From positions 831,573-895,572 of the forward strand of contig NZ_RCNT01000001.1 of the NCBI RefSeq assembly GCF_003688285.1: a stretch of 64,000 bases of DNA. The letters run 5' to 3'. A model generated the notes under the pieces. The model made no database searches and was not told the origin of the DNA. It saw nothing but the letters and a program-made list of their open reading frames with translations. The position numbers were made by a program, and so were the translations under genes. Below, piece after piece: positions 57,017-64,000 of the stretch (positions within the stretch are counted from its first letter, which is position 1; each line of letters opens with the position of its first letter). Source of the DNA: Rhodophyticola porphyridii. GTDB lineage: Bacteria > Pseudomonadota > Alphaproteobacteria > Rhodobacterales > Rhodobacteraceae.

Positions 57017-59152
57017 ATGGGTTCGAAACGTCAAACTGATACCTACGATATCCTTATGCTTGCCGACTGCACGCGCAGAGGTGATGCCGGGCTGCGCGTT
57101 GCGCAGGAAATTCGGACTTATGCCGGCATGGGCTGTCATGTTGGCGTGATCCAATTGCAGGTCCAACCAACCCACTCAGTCGTTTCCCCCGACATACAGA
57201 TCTGCGTCAGAGAAGGTCTGGTTGACGTCCTTCCGGCCAAACCATCCGCACGTGCGAAACTGGCCATCGTCCATTCACCGGCCACCCTTGCGGCGCCAAT
57301 TCAAGACCTGCGGAGTGTCTGCGCCGATCAGGTTGTGTTCGTGCACGAAAGGAAGCCGGTTCTTTCCCAGATGGGCCTGTGGCTGGGCTTACAGATTGGC
57401 CCGGTTGCCTGGGCGCCCACCAACCGATGGGTGCGGGCGGCATTGGCTGAGCTGAACACACCTGTTCCCCTGTTGGAAGAGGACTGGCGACCGGTCGGAC
57501 AGGAGCTATTTTCCATACCGAAGCGTTGCGATGTCGCCAGACCGACGGTCTGCGGCAGGGTCAGTGACCCAGGGCCCATCCAATGGCCGAACTCAAAAGA
57601 AGAGATCCAGGCCATTTACCCGATCGGGGCGGGCCGTGATTTCCGCGTTATCGGGACGCCTCCAAAACAACTCTGGAAGAAACTTTCCGGGACCTCAGGT
57701 TTGACCGTGTTCGACCCCAGAGAAATCACGGTCGAACGCTTTTTGGAGATGTTGGATGTCTTCATGTACTTTCCGGGCGTTTCGGTTCCCGCTATGCCCG
57801 AGACCGCAATCGCAACGGCTATGGCCTCTGGCAAGCTTGTCGTTCTGCCAAAACATCTCGAATCTCATTTCGGACCAGGGGCCATCTATGCCGACGCCTG
57901 CGACGCGCCTTCTCGAATTGCAGATCTTGAAGCTGACAAGACTGCTTTCGATACTGCCCGCGAGCTTGCAGTTTTCCATAGCAAGATCCAGTTCCCCGAG
58001 GCCTCACGACGCGAAACGATCCTGGATCTTCTCAAGGAAACGAAGCCACGCAAACGGCGCCGGATCTCGAAAACGGGGCCTGAACGGGTGTTGTTCGTCC
58101 CGTCAAATGGTATTGGCCTGGGCCACGTTGCGCGGCTGCTTGCCATCGCGCGGCGCCTTGACGATCGGGCCGAACCCATTTTCGCGACGCTGGCGCAGGC
58201 CGCGCCCATCATCGAATCTTTTGGTTATCTGGCCGAGTACCTACCTTCGCAAGGTGATACCAAAACAATCCAAGCTCACTGGGACGCCTGGTTTTGCGCT
58301 GAGTTGGGCGAATTGCTCGACCGATACGAGCCAAGATCTGTCGTTTTCGACGGCAACAACCCGACACCAGGCCTTGTGAATGCCGTGCTCTCGCGGGGGC
58401 GGTGCGGCTTGGTGTGGGTGCGTCGGGGTATGATCGGGCCTACTCCATCTCCCTATCTGGAGAATGCTCGGTTCATGGACCTGATTATCGAGCCTGGCGA
58501 GGTCGCTGGTGAGTGGGACCACGGCCCGACTGCGGCGCGCCAGCACGAAGCGTTGGTCGTGGATCCGATAACGCTGCTTGACTCAAAGGAAATTCTGCCG
58601 CGAAAGGCCGCGATCGAAGCGCTTGGTCTGTCGTCTGACGCTCCATCGGTACTCGTTCAGCTCGGTGCGGGCGCCAACCGTGATCTGCCGAGCCTGGCGG
58701 AAGAGATTATCGAGCAATTACAGCGGTTTCCGAACCTTCAGATTGTCCTTGCCGAGTGGGAAAACAGCCCGGTGGGTTTTCAAGATCTGCCAGCGACACG
58801 GGTCATACGCGGCTTCCCGCTCAGCAGATTTTTCAAGGCGTTCGATTTTTCGATTTCTGCGGCTGGCTACAACGTGTTCCATGAAGTGATGGCGGCAGGT
58901 CTGCCAACGATCTTCGTTGCAAACCGTCACCCGGCAATGGATCAGCAAGGCATACGCGCAGAGTATGCGCAGGACGAGGGGGCATCTTTCGACCTGCCGG
59001 AAGACCAACTGTTTCACCTGCCCGCACTTTGCGAGGCATTGCTGAACGAGAAGACCCGTTCCTTCATGCGCAAACAGTGCAAACGGCTCTCCAGAGGTAA
59101 CGGCGCAGAAGCTGCAGCCGAGGCAATAATGGACATGATTGGCAGAAGATGA
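57017..59152 (+). CDS. Two-part GT-B glycosyltransferase with MurG/GT28-like C-terminus
   Basis: A 711-residue cytoplasmic protein. The N-terminal about 330 residues resemble a GT4-like GT-B fold (DTYDILMLADCTRRGDAGLRVAQEI, MPETAIATAMASGKLVVLP). The C-terminal about 340 residues have the GT28 pattern: VLFVPSNGIGLGHVARLLAIARRL at the acceptor domain and AFDFSISAAGYNVFHEVMAAGLPTIFVANRHPAMDQQG at the nucleotide-sugar site. The ATG at 57017 has GGGGA close upstream; a TTG at 56987 is possible. Its stop overlaps the next gene by four bases. It is likely part of surface-polysaccharide assembly. Confidence 0.75.
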   Translation: MGSKRQTDTYDILMLADCTRRGDAGLRVAQEIRTYAGMGCHVGVIQLQVQPTHSVVSPDIQICVREGLVDVLPAKPSARAKLAIVHSPATLAAPIQDLRSVCADQVVFVHERKPVLSQMGLWLGLQIGPVAWAPTNRWVRAALAELNTPVPLLEEDWRPVGQELFSIPKRCDVARPTVCGRVSDPGPIQWPNSKEEIQAIYPIGAGRDFRVIGTPPKQLWKKLSGTSGLTVFDPREITVERFLEMLDVFMYFPGVSVPAMPETAIATAMASGKLVVLPKHLESHFGPGAIYADACDAPSRIADLEADKTAFDTARELAVFHSKIQFPEASRRETILDLLKETKPRKRRRISKTGPERVLFVPSNGIGLGHVARLLAIARRLDDRAEPIFATLAQAAPIIESFGYLAEYLPSQGDTKTIQAHWDAWFCAELGELLDRYEPRSVVFDGNNPTPGLVNAVLSRGRCGLVWVRRGMIGPTPSPYLENARFMDLIIEPGEVAGEWDHGPTAARQHEALVVDPITLLDSKEILPRKAAIEALGLSSDAPSVLVQLGAGANRDLPSLAEEIIEQLQRFPNLQIVLAEWENSPVGFQDLPATRVIRGFPLSRFFKAFDFSISAAGYNVFHEVMAAGLPTIFVANRHPAMDQQGIRAEYAQDEGASFDLPEDQLFHLPALCEALLNEKTRSFMRKQCKRLSRGNGAEAAAEAIMDMIGRR

Positions 59153-62100
59153 GCAAAGCCAGTAAAGTCAATTCCCCCATGACTGGTCGGCCTAAGGTGC
59201 GGATTTCGGTTCACGACGGAGTTCAGCAGGTCATGTGGGAGACAGCTCGAACCCCTCAGGTCCAACCCGGATATGGCCTCGATCTGACGGACGAACAGCT
59301 CTCAGCTTGGCCAGTAGAGGCCAAACCACAGATTGGGTTGAGACCTGGACCTGGGCTGCAAGCAAAACAGGGGGACCGAAGAGCCAGCGTTTTCGCCGTT
59401 GCGGTCTTCGGGCTAGGTGAAGAGAGACTTCGCTCTGCTCTGAAACATGTCAAACGGCAGCAGCGAAACAAGGAAGAGCTTGTGCCGCTACTCCTGACGG
59501 ATTCGACGCAGCACACGATGCTTCGCCGATCCGGCATGCTTTTCGAGTATTTCCCTGAACAGGTCTATTTTGCCGATGCCGAGTCCCCGCTCTTCAATAT
59601 GCGCTTTCATACTGTATGGAAAAAATGGAAGCCCGCCTACCTGATCGATCTGGGAAAACCGGGGTTTCTTCGTTCCCGGCTTGAAGATTATGAGAGTTAT
59701 TTCCGGTCCGGCATGGACCCGAAACATATATTCGATCCAAGAAGTGATCCAATCATACCGGCCGCCCCTGCAGTCACGGACAGAGCCGCCCTTAAGGCGG
59801 AGTTCATTACCAAGCGATTGGATCATGAAGCGGATACCTTTGTATTGTATCGAATATTGGGGAACGATCTGCCACCCCGGCACGAGGAAGGGCAGACACT
59901 CAAAAACCTGCACTTTATTCTCGAGAACGAGCCAAACCTCAAGCACTGCGAAAAGCGTTGGGTGGTGAACCGGATCGTCGACGCCGACCAGGAACAGGCC
60001 GTGATCGCGCTTTTGGAAAAGCATAAACAGCCATTCATTCATATTCCGTTCGACCTTGATGAATATCGAAACGTGGAATGGGATTTAGAGAGTTTCCCGC
60101 AACCGACCTTCTTTCTCGACGGTCGGTATTCGGACATGTACGACTATGATCAGCTGCGTGCGGAAACCCACTCCAGGCGGCACAAGAATAGATATGTCAT
60201 GAATAACAACGGAGCGCGGAACGCGGCGTTGCGGGACGGACGTGACCGGGCCAAATGGATCCTTCCTTGGGATGGAAATTGCTTTCTGACCAGGTCTGCA
60301 TGGTCTGATTTGGTACGTGGAGTGACCAAAGAGCCATATCTGAAGTACTTCGTCGTGTCGATGTCGCGTACCCGCGATAATGCGGATCTCCTGAAGCGAG
60401 GCTATAAGCCGGATGCCGAAGACGAACCCCAGCTGCTTTTCAGGAAAGATGCAAGTGAAGAGTTCGATGAGAACTTTCATTATGGCAGACGCCCCAAGGC
60501 AGAGTTGTTTTGGCGGCTGGGTATTCCAGGTGCATGGGATGCCTGGCGCGACGACATCTGGGACTTGCCGCGACCGCAGCGCGCGCGGGAAGCTGGAGAT
60601 TTTGGGAGGGCCGGTTGGGTCGCGCGGCTAAATTCCGGGCGCAACGAACTCGAGCAGTCTTCGGAACAGGTCACCGTCTTGCGAGGAAATGCGCGGTCAA
60701 ATGCCATTATCAGTTTGATCGACGATTTGGACCGTCGGGCCTTTGCCGCAAAGTTCGATCCAACTTCTTTGAAGGTATATGATGAAGCGCTGTTGTTGTC
60801 TTTGAAGCAAGCTCCATCAGATACTGCGAAGGGGCAGCTGTTTTCCCGATTGCTTCAAGAAGCTGAACTGGCGCTACAGCGCGGGCCATATTCGGTGGTG
60901 GATAAAACGATGGTGGCGCCGAGTGGCGATAAACACGATTATTTTCATCCAGAACCTTATTGGTGGCCAAACCCGAATACGATAAGCGGATACCCGGGTA
61001 TACGCCGGGACGGAGAGCGAGCGCCTGGAACTCGACTTTATGAGCCGGAAAGCAAGCGATACGATCGGACAAGCGTTCAGCGCCTTTTTGACGACACCAC
61101 TATCCTGGCGCTGGCCGGAAGTAGCAGTGGTCATCTTGAGTACTCCCGCCATGCAGCACGGCTGATCCGCCATTGGTTCCTGGATAGTCGAACACGGATG
61201 AATCCGCATCTGGAGTATGCACAGGTGCAGTCGAGCAAAGGCGAAACCAAAGGAAGCCCGCGAGGATTAATAGAGATGAAGGATCTCTATTTTTTCCTTG
61301 ATGCAGTGCGCCTTATCGAACGCTCCGGTGTGTTTACAGATAAAGATTCAATTGGGCTTGGCAAGTGGATGCGCGAATACCTTTCATGGTTGCAGGAGAG
61401 CGACCAAGGAAAAGACGAGTGCAGAGCCAAAAACAATCATGGAACTTATTATGATCTTCAGGTTGCTGCAATTGCAGCGTACCTGGGTGATATTGAGACC
61501 CTTGTTACGACTTTCCGCAGGAGCCGTGAGCGCATTTCCGGTCAGTTTGGCGAAAAAGGCAGCCAGAGATACGAGCTAAAGCGAACGCAAACAGAACACT
61601 ATTGTGCATTCAATCTTCAGGGCTGGATGAATCTGGCGAATTTGGCAGATCGTTGCGGTGACAACCTTTGGCAATATAGAGGGAAGGATGGCCGCAGTCT
61701 TGCAGCCGCTATCCATTGGATGTTGTTGCAATATTGCAAGGAAAAATGGCCCTATGAGCAGATTGCAGTCTTTGACAGGGATCGCTACCTGCCACTTATT
61801 CAATGCGCTCGCGCACAATACGCTGCGGCTGGGACGGGCAAAAACGGCTTGGGCCATCTCAGAAAGCCAATATTTTTTCCACATGATGGAATCATGCCGT
61901 TTTGGATGCTGTCATCCAGCTTGCGAGCATCGGGTGCCACGGCGGACGAAACTCTGGTAAAAGTGATTGGCAGAGCGGAGAGGCGCGCCCGCGGTGACTC
62001 TTCCGTGAGAAAATCGAAGATTTTACCTTTGAAATCATTGGAGAAAAAACTTTGGGGGCCTTATCCAGTTCAGGCGTCAAATGACCTGCAGAACGTGTTG

Positions 62101-63786
62101 CATTCTTCCATTTACTCGGATGCAGACCGGTCCTTTGCAGCATGGACATTGGCGCGCTGGCTCAGCTATCGTGGCGAATTTTCTGTGGCGCTGTCCAGGA
62201 TTCGGGATGCGCGTACCTTTGAAGGCTCTGAAAACCGGCGCTATATCCTGGCTGAAGCCAACTGTTTGATTGAGCTTGGTAGGAGAGAAGAGGCCCGCGC
62301 TATGGTTGCAGGCCAGTTGGAGCACTACCCGGACGATCCGAACCTATTCTTCCAAATGGCCAATACCTACTTGGCGCCATCTGAGGAGGAGAACCGGGAA
62401 GCTGAATCGGCAAGATTGTCGTGGATCAACAAGGTCTATCAAACAAATGGTCTTGCGGAGATCCAGAAAAAACAGATCAACGAACCGTTGAATTTTTTCA
62501 ATATTGTCGGCGGTGATGCCCCTATGGCACCAATGTCTGAGGGCCCCTATGAAAAAATCTCCGTCATTATGCCTGTCTATAACGGAGCTGATACGATCAG
62601 TAGGGCAATCGAAAGCATGCAGGCGCAGACTTGGAAGAATCTTGAAATCATTGTGGTTGATGACGCAAGTACGGATGCAACCTGCGATATCGTTGCGGCA
62701 ATCGCAGATGCCGATCCACGGGTCGAGCTAGTCAAACAGAAGAGAAATGGTGGCGCCTATGTCGCCCGCAATGCTGGAATGGAGATCGCTCGCGGGACAT
62801 TCGTGACGGTTCACGATTCCGATGACTGGTCCCACCCCCAAAAAATAGAAATGCAGGTCAGGGAGCTTCAAAACAGCAGAGAAGCCATTGGGGTCGTATC
62901 GCGCTGGATGCGTGTGCGACCTGACCTGTTTGCACTGGGTTTTTGGCGGCCAAGCGAACACTTGATGAGCAACAATTTGTCGTCGCTCCTGTTCCGGAGA
63001 GATCTACTCTCTGACATCGGACCGTGGGACACTGTTCGCGTCGGGGCGGACAACGAGTTCCTGTGGAGGTTTCGCACAAAATACGGCGACGATTCTTTGA
63101 CATATACCAGCGGACACTTGCCCTTGGCATTCAGCTTGGTGCGGGCCGACTCTTTAACACGGCAGAATTCTACACATTTGACCACATTGTATCACGGGGT
63201 GAGAGAAGACTATCAAAGATCTTACAGGCGTTGGCAAAAAAACGCCGCGCTTGACGACCTGTGTCTGGAACCCAACAGGCCGCGTGGGCGGGCCTTTCCC
63301 GCGCCAAAGTCAATTCTTTCATCTCAATACAAGCCAACCAGATTCAAATTGGCCTTCATCGCGGATTTTTCGGAATCGGGGAAAAACATTGATGCGATTG
63401 CAGATATTGTTTCACACGCAGCATCCAAAAAACGTGCCGTAGGTATCTTCCACTGGCCAGACTATGAGACTGCTTATGATGGTAACCTCCATCCGGCCAT
63501 CTGTGAGTTGCTCGACACCTACAAGATCGAACAGATCAGTGCCTTTCAACAAGTCAAGGCCGAAACAGTGGTGCTTTGTGACGCTATGTTGGCACGATAC
63601 GCGATCGAAGGTCTGCCAGATTTCGGCACCCAGCAGCTTGCTGTTTTATGTCCCTATGCAGGGTCGCAGGAGATCATATCCGACCCTAGGCGCCGCAGAA
63701 TGCCGACGAAGTCTGAGCTGGAGCAGTTGTTCTCCGCCTCCTGTCGCTGGGTGGATTTTCAACCGGGCTTCCAACCAGACATCTAA
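59149..63786 (+). CDS. Giant fusion: glycosyltransferase-like, alginate-lyase-like and GT2 domains
   Basis: A 1545-residue protein coupled to the preceding gene by ATGA. Residues 1-220 are unassigned. Residues 230-500 form a GT-like region (FVLYRILGNDLPPRHEEGQTLKNL, NNNGARNAALRDGRDRAKWILPWDGNCF). Residues of about 570-900 form an alginate-lyase-like domain (DYFHPEPYWWPNP at about 597; catalytic-type NNHGTYYDLQ with N762, N763, H764). Residues 1040-1110 are helical and TPR-like. A family 2 glycosyltransferase starts at 1134 (ISVIMPVYNGADTISRAIESM, HDSDDW at 1222-1227). The C-terminal 150 residues are unassigned. No signal peptide or membrane helix is seen. The mix suggests polymerising plus trimming activities on a uronic-acid-containing polysaccharide. 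The C-terminus ends about 90 bases before an insertion sequence. Confidence 0.75.
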   Translation: MSKASKVNSPMTGRPKVRISVHDGVQQVMWETARTPQVQPGYGLDLTDEQLSAWPVEAKPQIGLRPGPGLQAKQGDRRASVFAVAVFGLGEERLRSALKHVKRQQRNKEELVPLLLTDSTQHTMLRRSGMLFEYFPEQVYFADAESPLFNMRFHTVWKKWKPAYLIDLGKPGFLRSRLEDYESYFRSGMDPKHIFDPRSDPIIPAAPAVTDRAALKAEFITKRLDHEADTFVLYRILGNDLPPRHEEGQTLKNLHFILENEPNLKHCEKRWVVNRIVDADQEQAVIALLEKHKQPFIHIPFDLDEYRNVEWDLESFPQPTFFLDGRYSDMYDYDQLRAETHSRRHKNRYVMNNNGARNAALRDGRDRAKWILPWDGNCFLTRSAWSDLVRGVTKEPYLKYFVVSMSRTRDNADLLKRGYKPDAEDEPQLLFRKDASEEFDENFHYGRRPKAELFWRLGIPGAWDAWRDDIWDLPRPQRAREAGDFGRAGWVARLNSGRNELEQSSEQVTVLRGNARSNAIISLIDDLDRRAFAAKFDPTSLKVYDEALLLSLKQAPSDTAKGQLFSRLLQEAELALQRGPYSVVDKTMVAPSGDKHDYFHPEPYWWPNPNTISGYPGIRRDGERAPGTRLYEPESKRYDRTSVQRLFDDTTILALAGSSSGHLEYSRHAARLIRHWFLDSRTRMNPHLEYAQVQSSKGETKGSPRGLIEMKDLYFFLDAVRLIERSGVFTDKDSIGLGKWMREYLSWLQESDQGKDECRAKNNHGTYYDLQVAAIAAYLGDIETLVTTFRRSRERISGQFGEKGSQRYELKRTQTEHYCAFNLQGWMNLANLADRCGDNLWQYRGKDGRSLAAAIHWMLLQYCKEKWPYEQIAVFDRDRYLPLIQCARAQYAAAGTGKNGLGHLRKPIFFPHDGIMPFWMLSSSLRASGATADETLVKVIGRAERRARGDSSVRKSKILPLKSLEKKLWGPYPVQASNDLQNVLHSSIYSDADRSFAAWTLARWLSYRGEFSVALSRIRDARTFEGSENRRYILAEANCLIELGRREEARAMVAGQLEHYPDDPNLFFQMANTYLAPSEEENREAESARLSWINKVYQTNGLAEIQKKQINEPLNFFNIVGGDAPMAPMSEGPYEKISVIMPVYNGADTISRAIESMQAQTWKNLEIIVVDDASTDATCDIVAAIADADPRVELVKQKRNGGAYVARNAGMEIARGTFVTVHDSDDWSHPQKIEMQVRELQNSREAIGVVSRWMRVRPDLFALGFWRPSEHLMSNNLSSLLFRRDLLSDIGPWDTVRVGADNEFLWRFRTKYGDDSLTYTSGHLPLAFSLVRADSLTRQNSTHLTTLYHGVREDYQRSYRRWQKNAALDDLCLEPNRPRGRAFPAPKSILSSQYKPTRFKLAFIADFSESGKNIDAIADIVSHAASKKRAVGIFHWPDYETAYDGNLHPAICELLDTYKIEQISAFQQVKAETVVLCDAMLARYAIEGLPDFGTQQLAVLCPYAGSQEIISDPRRRRMPTKSELEQLFSASCRWVDFQPGFQPDI

Positions 63787-63878
63787 CCGGCGTTTCAAAC
63801 GGGTTTTCAGCTCGACGTCTCAGCCGGACAACGGGTTTGGGCTGAGAGCTTGTTTTTGATGCAAGCTTTCGTTTCGTG

Positions 63879-64000
63879 TGACCTGCTCCCCTGAAAAGTC
63901 CTCGCTTTGAGGTTAGCCTGTTCTCCAACTGAGGAGACAGACGATGAAGAGAAGCCGTTTCAGCGAAGCGCAGATCATTCATTGCCCGGCAGGCGATTTG
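63879..64000 (+). mobile_element. Left end of an IS3-family-like insertion sequence
   Basis: From about 63879 the sequence begins TGACCTGCTCCCCTGAAAAG, a TG-initiated end of the kind seen in IS3-group elements. A transposase OrfA start follows 65 bases later. The element runs off the window, so its right end and target duplication cannot be seen. Confidence 0.6.
63944..64000 (+). CDS. IS3-family transposase OrfA, N-terminal fragment
   Basis: Begins MKRSRFSEAQII, the characteristic start of IS3-family OrfA helix-turn-helix proteins, with GAGGAGAC upstream. After QII the reading becomes HCPAGDL instead of the usual GILKE-type continuation. The copy may therefore be divergent or already disrupted at the window edge. 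Confidence 0.6.
   Translation, partial: MKRSRFSEAQIIHCPAGDL

Overview
The window is a stretch of high-GC alphaproteobacterial chromosome, most likely from a Rhodobacterales (Roseobacter/Paracoccus-type) bacterium. The assignment rests on gene content (mmcB, a DUF6324-type small protein, a Hint-domain protein, a fused NDH-SelD, HfaB/CsgG-type genes) and on regulatory motifs typical of the class: a GTTC-N7-GTTC LexA box and TTAA-N7-TTAA CtrA boxes. No rRNA, tRNA or CRISPR array was seen. One possible 6S-like RNA was found.

Layout, 1-21 kb. A carbon-phosphorus lyase operon runs leftward (phnG-H-I-J, a small gene, phnK cut by the window edge) and diverges from its GntR regulator phnF. Between phnI and phnJ lies a decayed tandem duplication of the phnI/phnJ junction, with two small membrane-protein genes on the opposite strand. 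Next come the 5-oxoprolinase operon pxpBCA, a beta-hydroxyacid dehydrogenase, a selenium and tRNA-modification group (mnmH converging on selD-truA), a ycjX/TIGR01620 pair, a cyclic-nucleotide-domain/thioredoxin-reductase-like fusion, a GNAT enzyme, a DMT transporter and a Hint-domain protein.

Layout, 20-46 kb. This part is mostly housekeeping: ileS, yghU, ogt, ygfZ, two PLP aminotransferases, valS, an orphan form II CoxL-like molybdenum hydroxylase overlapping a DUF2235 gene, hrpB, meaB, radC (with a CtrA box), an HlyU-like gene, yigZ, rpoD and dnaG. Two pseudogenes sit here: a SnoaL-like gene with two frameshifts and a PIN-domain gene with an in-frame stop.

Layout, 46-64 kb. This is accessory DNA, visibly less GC-rich from about 49 kb. 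It has a Flp-pilin-like gene, the SOS-controlled mmcB, and a MarR-GNAT fusion behind a perfect MarR-type operator. The most interesting part is 49.5-55.6 kb: a holdfast-anchor/curli-like amyloid locus. It contains an HfaA-like curlin, an HfaB/CsgG-like outer-membrane lipoprotein, a small exported protein, a convergent HfaD-like repeat protein and a 576-residue exported protein made of eleven units of about 50 residues built on Q-x-A-x-N-x-x-N. A LuxR-type regulator with a degenerate receiver domain is divergent from it, and a CtrA box lies in the shared upstream region. After an aminoglycoside phosphotransferase-like gene come two translationally coupled polysaccharide genes. The second encodes a 1545-residue protein with an alginate-lyase-like domain between glycosyltransferase-like regions. 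The window ends at the edge of an IS3-family-like insertion sequence.

The inferred theme of the right half is surface adhesion: secreted amyloid-like fibres or anchors, envelope polysaccharide, and a cell-cycle/biofilm-type regulator. The function of the 576-residue repeat protein is inferred from its sequence pattern and neighbours, not from a recognised family.
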